In this document: in pieces, positions 1 through 7,990 of the stretch
Position numbering within the stretch: the stretch's first letter is position 1
Layout: each line of letters opens with the position of its first letter
From: DASPNM01 sp035626515
GTDB lineage: Bacteria > Bacteroidota > Bacteroidia > Chitinophagales > Chitinophagaceae
Direction: 5' to 3'
Assembly (NCBI GenBank): GCA_035626515.1
Contig: DASPNM010000020.1
Location: forward strand, 1 to 64,000
Length of the DNA: 64,000 bases
Position numbers and translations under genes: made by a program
The notes under the pieces: generated by a model
Database searches by the model: none
What the model was told of the DNA's origin: nothing
What the model saw: the letters and a program-made list of their open reading frames with translations, nothing else

Positions 1-30
1 AAAAAAGAAGCGGATCACTTACTGATGCGT

Positions 31-80
31 GATGACAGGAATGAGTGATGAGTAATAATTGAGTGATGAGAGAGTTGTAT
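31..80. repeat. TGATGAGTAA-type dispersed intergenic repeat
   Basis: Low-complexity run built from GATGAGTGATGAGTAA-like words. The same words recur at 10041-10110 and 14401-14432, and in reverse orientation at 41421-41482 and 47571-47620. All copies are intergenic. The rest of 1-232 shows no convincing gene; the short frames there have no recognisable product. Confidence 0.6.
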
Positions 81-232
81 TTAGGCGTTGGTTGTAATAA
101 TTATTAAATGTCGGAGTGGGCAACCGCAGCCATTCCTTCCAACCCTGACCCGGCGCCAACACTTCGACGTTCGTTGTCCGGGTGTTCGATGTTTTGAATC
201 CGAATTTTTTAGCTGTCTTTGATTAACGGCCC

Positions 233-292
233 AACCTTCAACAACTTTCAACGACCTTCAACAACCTTCAACAACTTTCAACGACTTTCAAC
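233..292. repeat. 10-bp tandem repeat, six units (AACCTTCAAC)
   Basis: Six consecutive 10-bp units of the pattern (A/G)AC(C/T)TTCAAC, with a higher-order period of 30 bp. The array sits about 50 bp upstream of the trp promoter. The same decamer occurs as a shorter array near 10122-10155 and as its reverse complement (GTTGAAGGTT) at 23352-23391. A 10-bp period is close to one helical turn, so a bending or protein-binding role is possible but not shown. Confidence 0.8.
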
Positions 293-341
293 AATTTCCA
301 GCCTGCTCCCGCAATTTCAACACCTTTCACCCGGTTTTCCC

Positions 342-349
342 TATATTTG
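342..349 (+). promoter_or_regulatory. trp operon -7 promoter box (TATATTTG)
   Basis: Exact match to the Bacteroidota -7 consensus TAnnTTTG, 6 nt before the leader-peptide ATG. No clear -33 TTG element was found upstream. The position implies a transcript starting at or just before the trpL start codon. Confidence 0.6.
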
Positions 350-355
350 GACCGC

Positions 356-415
356 ATGATGCAACATTCCCATACGTCGTGGTGGCAGACTTCAGACACT
401 GAACGGGGTTTGTAA
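356..415 (+). CDS. trpL: trp operon leader peptide (19 codons, tandem Trp)
   Basis: A 19-codon reading frame with two in-frame ATGs (356 and 359), tandem TGG-TGG codons at 380-385 (residues 9-10) and a TAA stop at 413-415. It lies between the -7 box and the terminator that precedes trpE. Tandem Trp codons in a tiny frame upstream of trpE are the hallmark of ribosome-mediated trp attenuation. No Shine-Dalgarno is visible and the ATG is almost at the predicted transcription start. It is too short to be found by ordinary gene callers. Confidence 0.75.
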   Translation: MMQHSHTSWWQTSDTERGL

Positions 416-454
416 GTCGCCATTGCATTATTGCACTGAATTGAGAGCCCCGAT
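383..454 (+). promoter_or_regulatory. trp attenuator: leader hairpin and alternative antiterminator
   Basis: Bases 383-392 (covering the second Trp codon) can pair with 414-422, nine pairs with one bulged A. Bases 404-411 (CGGGGTTT) can instead pair with 445-452 (GAGCCCCG), eight pairs including two G-U, which would break up the terminator at 448-463. This fits the classical scheme. A ribosome stalled at the Trp codons opens the first hairpin and permits the antiterminator; with ample Trp the terminator forms. Inferred from complementarity only. Confidence 0.6.
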
Positions 455-470
455 GATTCGGGGTTTTTTT
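444..470 (+). terminator. Rho-independent terminator of the trp attenuator
   Basis: Stem CCCCGA (448-453), loop TGAT, stem TCGGGG (458-463), followed by seven T (464-470). Bases 444-447 can extend the stem against the T run. It ends 3 nt before the chosen trpE ATG. Confidence 0.8.
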
Positions 471-473
471 CTT

Positions 474-1877
474 ATGGGTAGAATTGGGGTAAATACGAGC
501 TGCACGAAGTTGGTCGCCGACGCATTCACGCCGGTAGGGATCTACCTGCGTCTGCGCGACCGTTTCCGGGATACCGTCCTGCTCGAAAGCACAGACCACG
601 ACGCTGCAGAGAACAGCTGGTCGTTTATTTGCGTCAACGCGATCGCGGGAATAGAGATCTCCGGAGAACGCCTTGAAATGAAATATCCCGGCGAGCCGCC
701 GGAGAGAACGGGGTTGAGCAACGCCGATGTTCCGGAACAACTTTGGAGATTCATGTCGCGGTTTGACATCAGCCTGAACGGGGAAGCAAGATTTGGACAG
801 CGGCTGTACGGATATACTTCGTACGAAGCGGCAGAGATTTTTGAAAGCCGCAGCAACAAACGGGCTTCAGCGGGGATTCCACCCATTCGGTACCGTTTTT
901 ACCAGTATGTGCTCGCGATCGACCATTTCCGTGACCAGCTTTTCCTATGCGAAAACCATATCGCCGGGATTGAAAGCGAAGTTTCGGCTCTGCGGTCATT
1001 AATCCAGGGCAAGCAGCTGCCGCAATATCCATTTTCGCGAAGCGGACCCGAAATTCCTAACATGGGTGACGAAGAATACCGCGAAATGGTACGCCGCGGT
1101 ATCATTCACTGCCGCCGCGGGGATGTGTTTCAGGTTGTGCTGAGCCGACGCTTCGAGCAGGGCTTCCGCGGCGACGAATTCAACGTGTATCGCGCACTCC
1201 GGGGGATCAATCCTTCTCCGTATCTATTTTACTTCGATTATGGGGATTACCGGCTTTTCGGTTCATCGCCCGAGTCGCAGCTGATTATTGAGAACGGGAA
1301 AGCAAGCATTCATCCGATAGCGGGTACCGTTCGCCGCGAGGAAGCAGGCGCCGGGATGGAGGAGGCGGTCAACCGCCTGCTCAGCAATCCAAAGGAAAAT
1401 GCAGAGCACGTAATGCTCGTCGATCTTGCACGTAACGATCTCAGCCGGCTTTGCGAAAACGTTGCGGTAAGCAGTTACCGGCAGGTGAAATACTTCTCGC
1501 ATGTGGTGCACCTCGTCAGTGAAGTTTCGGGCTCACCGAAGCCTGGCGCTAACCCGTTCGATCTACTTGCAAAAACATTTCCGGCGGGCACACTTACCGG
1601 GGCGCCCAAGATTCGCGCGATGGAGCTGATCTCCGCCTTGGAGCCGGATCCAAGAGAATACTACGGAGGAATGATCGGTTATGCCGGTTTTGACGGCAGC
1701 TCCAACCATGCGATCATCATCCGTAGCTTCCTGAGCCGGAACAACCGGCTTATCTACCAGGCAGGCGCCGGAGTGGTGGTAGCCAGCGATCCGGAGGCGG
1801 AGCTGCACGAAGTGCATCACAAACTGGGAGCCCTGCGGGCGGCGATTTCCGCCGCAGAACAAATGAACGAACAATGA
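474..1877 (+). CDS. trpE: Anthranilate synthase component I
   Basis: Converts chorismate to anthranilate with ammonia from TrpG, the first committed step of tryptophan synthesis. The 467-residue product has the LLES motif at residues 36-39, typical of the tryptophan feedback site. It also has the chorismate-binding core motifs SSPESQ, HPIAGT, DLARNDLSR, PAGTLTGAPK and GAGVVVASDPE. I chose the ATG at 474 because the longer frame (from 423) would run through the attenuator terminator and adds no family-like sequence. The stop overlaps the trpG ATG (ATGA). It is the first structural gene of a seven-gene operon predicted to be controlled by attenuation. Confidence 0.96.
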   Translation: MGRIGVNTSCTKLVADAFTPVGIYLRLRDRFRDTVLLESTDHDAAENSWSFICVNAIAGIEISGERLEMKYPGEPPERTGLSNADVPEQLWRFMSRFDISLNGEARFGQRLYGYTSYEAAEIFESRSNKRASAGIPPIRYRFYQYVLAIDHFRDQLFLCENHIAGIESEVSALRSLIQGKQLPQYPFSRSGPEIPNMGDEEYREMVRRGIIHCRRGDVFQVVLSRRFEQGFRGDEFNVYRALRGINPSPYLFYFDYGDYRLFGSSPESQLIIENGKASIHPIAGTVRREEAGAGMEEAVNRLLSNPKENAEHVMLVDLARNDLSRLCENVAVSSYRQVKYFSHVVHLVSEVSGSPKPGANPFDLLAKTFPAGTLTGAPKIRAMELISALEPDPREYYGGMIGYAGFDGSSNHAIIIRSFLSRNNRLIYQAGAGVVVASDPEAELHEVHHKLGALRAAISAAEQMNEQ

Positions 1878-2446
1878 AATTGCTGGTCTTCGATAACTAC
1901 GATTCATTCACCTACAACCTGGTCCACCTCGTACGTAAGATCAGTAAATGTGATCTGGAGGTCCATCGCAACGACGAGATCCGTTTGGAGGATGTAAACC
2001 GGTTCGACAAGATCATTCTTTCACCCGGACCCGGAATCCCCGAAGAAGCGGGCTTACTGCTCCCGCTGGTGAAGGAATACGCAGCGACAAAATCTATCCT
2101 CGGCGTTTGTCTCGGCCACCAGGCCATCGCGGAGGCGTTTGGCGGAAAGCTTGTGAACCTTGATACGGTCTTTCATGGCGTGGCACGACCTGTTCGCGTG
2201 CTCGAGAGGGAGAAAACCAGGCTGTTTCGCGATCTGCCCGATGAGTTTGAGGCGGGCCGGTATCATTCCTGGATCATTGCTGATGAAAGTTTTCCACCCG
2301 AAATAATTGTAACCGCCCGCGATGACCGCGACTATATCATGGCGCTGCAGCACAAAAGCTTCGATGTTTCGGGAGTGCAGTTTCACCCGGAAAGTGTCCT
2401 CACACCGTTGGGAGAACAAATCCTCAAAAACTGGTTATCCGGATGA
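1874..2446 (+). CDS. trpG: Anthranilate synthase component II (glutamine amidotransferase)
   Basis: A 190-residue class I glutamine amidotransferase that supplies ammonia to TrpE. The catalytic triad is visible as C79 in GVCLGHQ, H171 and E173 in HPESV. The N-terminus LVFDNYDSFTYNLVH is typical of TrpG/PabA. It overlaps trpE and trpD by 4 bp (ATGA) on each side, indicating translational coupling. A PabA role in folate synthesis is possible in organisms with one shared subunit, but the operon position supports TrpG. Confidence 0.96.
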   Translation: MKLLVFDNYDSFTYNLVHLVRKISKCDLEVHRNDEIRLEDVNRFDKIILSPGPGIPEEAGLLLPLVKEYAATKSILGVCLGHQAIAEAFGGKLVNLDTVFHGVARPVRVLEREKTRLFRDLPDEFEAGRYHSWIIADESFPPEIIVTARDDRDYIMALQHKSFDVSGVQFHPESVLTPLGEQILKNWLSG

Positions 2447-3432
2447 AGAAGATCCTGCAATATCTCTTTGAACACAAAACGTTGCCGCGGGAAATGGCGC
2501 GTCAGGTGCTGCTGGATATTTCCACGGGTCGTTTCAACGAGCACGAGGTGACGGCTTTCATCACCGTTTACCTCATGCGCAGCATCACCATCGAAGAGCT
2601 CGCGGGATTTCGCGAAGCTTTGCTGCAGCTTTGCCTGCCGGTCGATACCGGCGGAGTGAACGCAATCGATATTGTCGGCACTGGCGGGGACGGAAAAAAC
2701 ACATTCAACATTTCCACTCTCAGCTGTTTCGTGGTGGCGGGCGCCGGAGTGAAGGTCGCGAAGCACGGCAATTACGGCGCCTCCTCGGTGAGCGGCGCTT
2801 CCAACCTGCTGGAAGCAGTTGGGTATCGTTTTAAGACGGATGCTGTTGCTATCCGGCACGAGCTTGAAGCCTGCAATATTTGTTTCCTTCACGCGCCGCT
2901 CTTTCACCCTGCACTCAAAGCGGTAGCTGTGATCCGCCGGAATCTTGGCATTCGAAGTTTTTTCAACCTGCTCGGTCCGCTGGTGAACCCGGCAAATCCC
3001 TCGTATCAGCTTATCGGAGTTTTTAACCTGGAAACCGCGCGCGTGTACAACTATTTGCTCCAGACATCAAGTCATAACTACACCATCGTGCACAGCCTCG
3101 ATGGATACGATGAGATCAGCCTCACTGAAGATACCCGGGTCATCACATCCGGCTTCGAAAGGACAATGGCTCCCGAGCAGCTGGGAAAGCGGATGGTCAG
3201 TCCTTTGGACCTGCAGGTCGCAAGCCTCGATGAGGCAGTCAAAATTTTCGGAAAAATATTGAAAGGTGAAGGCAGCTGGGCACAGAATGCGGTGGTGCTG
3301 GCAAATGCCGCGATGGCGATCTATGGAAGTCACGGTCATTCAGACTACGAATCGGCATACGATCAGGCAGTGGACAGCCTCGAGAGCGGCCGGGCCCTGA
3401 GTTGTTTTCAAAAATTAATATCACTGCAGTGA
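2443..3432 (+). CDS. trpD: Anthranilate phosphoribosyltransferase
   Basis: Transfers the phosphoribosyl group of PRPP to anthranilate. The 329-residue product carries the PRPP/Mg-binding motif GTGGDGKNTFNIST near residue 79, the KHGN motif at residues 107-110 and NLLGPLVNP. It is a stand-alone enzyme, not fused to TrpG as in enterobacteria. Its start overlaps the trpG stop by 4 bp. Its stop forms a GTGA overlap with the probable trpC start. Confidence 0.96.
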   Translation: MKKILQYLFEHKTLPREMARQVLLDISTGRFNEHEVTAFITVYLMRSITIEELAGFREALLQLCLPVDTGGVNAIDIVGTGGDGKNTFNISTLSCFVVAGAGVKVAKHGNYGASSVSGASNLLEAVGYRFKTDAVAIRHELEACNICFLHAPLFHPALKAVAVIRRNLGIRSFFNLLGPLVNPANPSYQLIGVFNLETARVYNYLLQTSSHNYTIVHSLDGYDEISLTEDTRVITSGFERTMAPEQLGKRMVSPLDLQVASLDEAVKIFGKILKGEGSWAQNAVVLANAAMAIYGSHGHSDYESAYDQAVDSLESGRALSCFQKLISLQ

Positions 3433-4235
3433 ACAGGCTTTCGGAAATCATAGCAAACAAACGAAAGGAAGTGGAGGCGGGCAAAAACAGGCGCCCGCTT
3501 TCGGAGATGGAAGCTGCTCCGGGGTTCAACCGCGCCCGGCAATCACTGATCAGTTCTCTGCAAAAATCTTCGCGGATACGGCTGATCGCGGAATTTAAGC
3601 GAAAGAGTCCCAGCCGGGGCTGGTTCAAGGCTCCAAATTTCAGCTTGCAGCCGGTCGTGTGTTCATACGAGGCGGGAGGCGCGGTGGCAGCATCGGTGCT
3701 GACCGATGAACATTTTTTCGGCGGCAACATTCAGGACCTTTCCACAGCCCGGGCAGTCACCCAGCTCCCGCTGCTGCGAAAAGATTTCATCATTGATCGT
3801 TGGCAGATTGCGGAAGCCAGGGCGGCCGGGGCCGACGTGGTCCTGCTGATTGCAGCCTGCCTTGCTCCCGAGCAACTGAAAGAACTTTCCGGCTACGCAA
3901 AATCCATCGGTCTCGAGACACTCCTCGAAATTCACTCCGATGAGGAGCTGCATTATATTGATGAGGAGATTGACATGGTAGGCATTAATAACCGCGACCT
4001 GCGAAGCTTTAAAGTGAACCTGGAAACCTCTTTCCGGCTGGTAGAAAAAATCAAAGGAAAGCCGGTGATCTCCGAAAGTGGGATCGGGGATGCGGCGACG
4101 GTGATAGGGCTTGAAAACGCCGGGTTTCGGGCCTGCCTGATAGGAGAACAATTCATGAAAGAGCCTGATCCCGGGCAGGCTTTTCGCAACTTTGCCGAAG
4201 CCATTCAACAAAAAACAACAACAGGAAGAGTATGA
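3429..4235 (+). CDS. trpC: Indole-3-glycerol phosphate synthase
   Basis: TIM-barrel enzyme closing the indole ring of CdRP. Visible motifs are LIAEFKRKSPSRG, LLRKDFIID (K118 of the shorter form), GADVVLLIAA, VGINNRDL and ISESGI. I chose the GTG at 3429 because it makes a 4-bp GTGA overlap with the trpD stop, like the other junctions in the operon. It also gives an N-terminus (NRLSEIIANKRKEVE) matching the family. An ATG at 3402 would add nine residues and overlap trpD by 31 bp. The product is 268 aa and is not fused to TrpF. Confidence 0.94.
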   Translation: MNRLSEIIANKRKEVEAGKNRRPLSEMEAAPGFNRARQSLISSLQKSSRIRLIAEFKRKSPSRGWFKAPNFSLQPVVCSYEAGGAVAASVLTDEHFFGGNIQDLSTARAVTQLPLLRKDFIIDRWQIAEARAAGADVVLLIAACLAPEQLKELSGYAKSIGLETLLEIHSDEELHYIDEEIDMVGINNRDLRSFKVNLETSFRLVEKIKGKPVISESGIGDAATVIGLENAGFRACLIGEQFMKEPDPGQAFRNFAEAIQQKTTTGRV

Positions 4236-4864
4236 ATATTAAAGTTTGCGGCATTACAGAAATGAAGCAGGTAGATCAGCTGGACGGGCTGGACATTGAT
4301 TTTGTCGGGTTCATTTTTCATTCCGGATCGCCACGCTATGTTGGCAATAAACTTTCGACAGCTGAGATCAGGGGTCGCGACCTGGACCTTAAAAAAGTGG
4401 GTGTTTTCGTAAATGCAGACATTGCCGACGTGCTGGAAGCAATTGATGATTATCAGCTCGACGCAGTGCAGTTGCATGGGGACGAACTGCCTGGGATCTG
4501 TGAAGATCTGAGCACCGAGGTGGAAGTGATCAAGGCGTTTCGCATCCGCGGCGATGAAAACATCGATCGCCTGGTAGCACCGTATGACGGGGTCTGCGAC
4601 TATTATCTATTTGACAGCGCTACCGGTAATGGCGGTGCCGAGGGCGGTACGGGGACTCAATTCAACTGGGACCTTTTGATCAAAGCCCGGATTGAAAAGC
4701 CGTTTTTTTTAAGCGGGGGCATTGGGCCGGAGGACGCCCGAAAGATCCGCGAATTCCGTCATCCGGATTTTTTCGGCGTGGATATCAACAGCCGTTTTGA
4801 AACAGCTCCGGGCGTAAAGGACATGGCGAAGATCCTGCAGTTCAGGCAAAGCCTCAGGCAATGA
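4232..4864 (+). CDS. trpF: Phosphoribosylanthranilate isomerase
   Basis: Amadori rearrangement of phosphoribosylanthranilate to CdRP. A 210-residue TIM barrel with KVCG at residues 4-7 (catalytic C6), GFIFHSGSPRYV, VQLHGDE, the acid D128 in FDSATG and the phosphate-binding LSGGIGPEDA. Start and stop overlap trpC and trpB by 4 bp each. Gene order places it after trpC although its product acts before TrpC, as is common in Bacteroidota. Confidence 0.95.
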   Translation: MNIKVCGITEMKQVDQLDGLDIDFVGFIFHSGSPRYVGNKLSTAEIRGRDLDLKKVGVFVNADIADVLEAIDDYQLDAVQLHGDELPGICEDLSTEVEVIKAFRIRGDENIDRLVAPYDGVCDYYLFDSATGNGGAEGGTGTQFNWDLLIKARIEKPFFLSGGIGPEDARKIREFRHPDFFGVDINSRFETAPGVKDMAKILQFRQSLRQ

Positions 4865-6072
4865 GCCGGCACACTAACTATACCGAACCCGACGAACACG
4901 GATACTACGGCAACTTCGGCGGCGCCTATGTGCCTGAAATGCTGTTTGCTAATCTGGAGGAATTGCGTGCCTGTTATCGCGATATCCTCGCGGACGCCAA
5001 ATTCCAGGACGAATTCCAATCGCTGCTGCGTAATTATGCGGGGCGCCCGACACCGTTGGGATTTGCCCAGCGACTGAGTGAGAAATACGAAGCGAAAATA
5101 TTTTTGAAGCGGGAAGATCTTTGTCACACCGGCGCGCACAAGATCAACAACACCCTCGGACAAATTTTACTTGCCACGCGGCTGGGGAAACGGCGAATTG
5201 TTGCCGAAACAGGAGCAGGCCAGCACGGCGTGGCCACAGCGGCTGCCTGCGCGCTGAAAGGTCTTCAGTGCGCAGTGTACATGGGCGAGAAAGATATCGA
5301 GCGGCAGGCGCCCAATGTGGCACGCATGAAAATGCTGGGAGCAACGGTGATCCCTGTGGCAAGCGGCAGCAAAACACTGAAGGATGCCACCAACGAAGCT
5401 ATTCGCGACTGGATCAGCCATCCCACCGATACACATTACATCATCGGCAGTGTGGTCGGGCCGCATCCTTATCCGGATATCGTGGCCCGCTTTCAGTCGG
5501 TGATCAGCGGGGAAATTCACGACCAGCTACGCGAGAAAACGGGATCGGCGTTGCCAGACTATGTGCTCGCTTGTGTTGGCGGGGGGAGCAACGCAGCCGG
5601 CTCATTTTACCATTTTCTCCACGAGCCATTCGTGAAATTGATCGCAGTGGAAGCCGCCGGGCTGGGAACAGAAAGCGGTCACAGCGCCGCCACTACGGCT
5701 CTCGGGCGACCGGGTGTTCTCCATGGCAGCCATACGCTACTCATGCAGGATGAAGACGGGCAGGTAGTCGAACCTCACAGCATTTCCGCAGGCCTGGATT
5801 ATCCGGGGATTGGCCCCCTGCATGCTCACCTTTTTGAAACAGGCAGGGCACGTTTTCTCGCGGCGACCGACAACGAAGCCCTCGAGGCAGGTTTTGAACT
5901 TGCAAAACTGGAGGGCATCATTCCCGCTCTTGAGACGGCGCATGCGCTGGCCGCTCTGCCGCGACTGCGGGCGGAATTGAAAGATAGCTGTGTGGTGATA
6001 TGCATCAGCGGACGTGGGGATAAGGATATTGCGGCGTATATGAAAGCGATGGGAGATGGGAAGGATCGGTGA
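4861..6072 (+). CDS. trpB: Tryptophan synthase beta chain
   Basis: PLP enzyme joining indole and serine to form tryptophan. The 403-residue product has the PLP lysine K94 in HTGAHKINN, the phosphate-binding GGGSNAAG and the TrpB1-type N-terminus (GYYGNFGGAYVPEML). It pairs with TrpA encoded immediately downstream, which overlaps its 3' end by 17 bp. Length and motifs are normal for the TrpB1 class. Confidence 0.97.
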   Translation: MSRHTNYTEPDEHGYYGNFGGAYVPEMLFANLEELRACYRDILADAKFQDEFQSLLRNYAGRPTPLGFAQRLSEKYEAKIFLKREDLCHTGAHKINNTLGQILLATRLGKRRIVAETGAGQHGVATAAACALKGLQCAVYMGEKDIERQAPNVARMKMLGATVIPVASGSKTLKDATNEAIRDWISHPTDTHYIIGSVVGPHPYPDIVARFQSVISGEIHDQLREKTGSALPDYVLACVGGGSNAAGSFYHFLHEPFVKLIAVEAAGLGTESGHSAATTALGRPGVLHGSHTLLMQDEDGQVVEPHSISAGLDYPGIGPLHAHLFETGRARFLAATDNEALEAGFELAKLEGIIPALETAHALAALPRLRAELKDSCVVICISGRGDKDIAAYMKAMGDGKDR

Positions 6073-6826
6073 TTTATTACAAAAGAAGCGACCGGTACTC
6101 AGCATTTACTGCACCGCCGGGTTTCCACGTCGCGAGTCGACGCGCGAGGTGATGTGCGCATTGCAGGAGCATGGTGCGGATATGATCGAGTTGGGAATTC
6201 CATTCAGCGATCCGCTGGCCGATGGTCCGGTAATCCAGCAAAGCAACCGCGTTGCTCTTTCCAATGGGATGAGCATACGCACGCTGCTTCAGGATTTACA
6301 ACAAATGCGCAGGGAGATTCACCTTCCCGTACTGCTGATGGGTTATCTCAATCCTGTGTTGCAATTCGGCTTCGAGCGTTTTTGCGCAGCCGCCGCGTCG
6401 GCCGGCGTGGATGGCCTGATCCTTCCCGACGTGCCGCTACGCGAATTTGAAACCCGGTACCGAAAGATCATTGAAGCGAACGGGCTCGATTTCGTTTACC
6501 TGGTAACGCCTGAAACCTCCGCGCAGCGGGTTCGTGAGCTGGACCGTTCGAGCAGCGGTTTCCTTTACGCCGTCAGCAGTTCGTCCATTACGGGTGGAAG
6601 CAGGCCCCTCGCTGCCGTAACTGGCTATCTTTCACGACTGCGCGCAATGCAGCTCCACAATCCGTTGCTTGTCGGGTTCGGCATTGCCGATCGGCAGGCG
6701 TACTACCAGCTGTCGCAGACCGCGGACGGCGTGGTGATTGGAAGCGCGTACATCCGCGCTATAAGCAATGCGACGAATGTTAATGAGGCCACAAAAACTT
6801 TCCTTTCATCAATATTAGGCCGCTGA
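6056..6826 (+). CDS. trpA: Tryptophan synthase alpha chain
   Basis: Cleaves indole-3-glycerol phosphate to indole and glyceraldehyde-3-phosphate inside the alpha2beta2 complex. The 256-residue TIM barrel shows the catalytic pair E45 and D56 in IELGIPFSDPLADGP and the phosphate-site GFGI. Its start overlaps trpB by 17 bp. It is the last gene of the trp operon; no clear terminator hairpin follows it. Confidence 0.96.
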   Translation: MGRIGDLLQKKRPVLSIYCTAGFPRRESTREVMCALQEHGADMIELGIPFSDPLADGPVIQQSNRVALSNGMSIRTLLQDLQQMRREIHLPVLLMGYLNPVLQFGFERFCAAAASAGVDGLILPDVPLREFETRYRKIIEANGLDFVYLVTPETSAQRVRELDRSSSGFLYAVSSSSITGGSRPLAAVTGYLSRLRAMQLHNPLLVGFGIADRQAYYQLSQTADGVVIGSAYIRAISNATNVNEATKTFLSSILGR

Positions 6827-6851
6827 GCCTCTGAACTTTCCCCGCATTAGT

Positions 6852-6859
6852 TATTTTTG
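6852..6859 (+). promoter_or_regulatory. -7 promoter box (TATTTTTG)
   Basis: TAnnTTTG match ending 6 nt before the ATG at 6866. The TTG inside this box could be read as a start codon in frame, but that is best explained as promoter sequence. Confidence 0.5.
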
Positions 6860-6865
6860 TGGTCT

Positions 6866-7981
6866 ATGAAATGGATCTGCCTCCTGTTCATCTTTGCCCC
6901 GATTCTTTCGCTGGCCCAACCCAGCCAGAACGCAAAAGCAACAGCCCCGAAGGGCTTTACCATTACAGGTAAGGTGCCGGGCGTACCGGACGGAACAGAA
7001 GTCAGGCTGATTCGCAACGGGGAAGCCACAGATCTGAAAACCGGGAAGACGGTAAAAGGAACATTTATCTTGAAAGGCTCCGTTTCAGAGCCGGCGCTCT
7101 GTTACCTCTATATCGGGCAGGGCCGCCCGGTTGAAGTATTTGTTGAAAACAGCAACATAACGGTATTTCCCGACAAGGCAAAGCCCGGACAGTTCCAGGT
7201 TTCGGGTTCGGTAACGCACAAAGAGTTTCGCGCTTTCGTGGACCGTGTGATCCCTCATCTGCAAAAGCAAAGCACGCTGGCGGCATCCATCAACGTAATG
7301 GCCGCGGGACCGGAACGCGACGCGCAGATGCAACTCTACAACGAGGCTCAGAAAAAATTCCAGGATGAGATCGACAGCGCTGTGGCACGCAAACCCCGCT
7401 CGGTAGTGACGGCCTTTTTGCTTCAGATCACTGCGCAGTTTTATGAGGACGTAACGCGACTGGAGAACCGGTTTCTGAAACTTTCCGACAAGGTTAAGCA
7501 GTCCGATCAAGGCAAGCAGCTGGCAGCGCACATCCAGGAAAAAAAGATCGGGGCTGTAGGGACCATGGCCCTGGATTTCACGCAGCCCGATACAACGGGT
7601 CAGCCGGTTTCGCTCTCCTCATTTCGCGGTAAATATGTGCTGATCGATTTCTGGGCAAGCTGGTGTGGTCCCTGCCGCGTGGAAAATCCGCACGTGGTGC
7701 ACACATTCCGGAAATTCAGGGACAAGAATTTCACCGTGCTGGGGGTGTCGCTCGACCGTCCCGGTCAAAAGGAAAAATGGATCCAGGCGATTCACGAGGA
7801 CAGTCTCACGTGGACGCACGTCAGTGACCTCCAGTTCTGGGGCAACGCGGCTGCTAAGCTGTATCGCATCAATGCCATTCCGCAGAATCTTCTTGTTGAT
7901 CCCGAAGGCCGCATTATAGCGCGCAATTTGCGGGGGGCCGATCTGGAAGTGAAGCTCTGCGAGATTTTGGGCTGCAATTAA
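6866..7981 (+). CDS. Secreted TlpA-family thioredoxin with N-terminal DUF4369-like domain
   Basis: A 371-residue exported protein. There is a signal peptide at about residues 1-18 (hydrophobic, ending LSLAQ), a beta-rich N-terminal domain like DUF4369, a helical linker and a C-terminal thioredoxin fold with FWASWCGPC (C267 and C270). Proteins of this type are periplasmic disulfide oxidoreductases in Bacteroidota; the substrate is unknown. The ATG at 6866 was chosen over an in-frame TTG at 6857 that lies in the -7 box. It stands alone between trpA and the convergent pdxJ. Confidence 0.85.
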   Translation: MKWICLLFIFAPILSLAQPSQNAKATAPKGFTITGKVPGVPDGTEVRLIRNGEATDLKTGKTVKGTFILKGSVSEPALCYLYIGQGRPVEVFVENSNITVFPDKAKPGQFQVSGSVTHKEFRAFVDRVIPHLQKQSTLAASINVMAAGPERDAQMQLYNEAQKKFQDEIDSAVARKPRSVVTAFLLQITAQFYEDVTRLENRFLKLSDKVKQSDQGKQLAAHIQEKKIGAVGTMALDFTQPDTTGQPVSLSSFRGKYVLIDFWASWCGPCRVENPHVVHTFRKFRDKNFTVLGVSLDRPGQKEKWIQAIHEDSLTWTHVSDLQFWGNAAAKLYRINAIPQNLLVDPEGRIIARNLRGADLEVKLCEILGCN

Positions 7982-7990
7982 TCTCCTTCA

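Noticed and set aside
6857..6865. TTG start for the thioredoxin gene
   Set aside because: The TTG is part of the -7 box; the ATG at 6866 begins the signal peptide.
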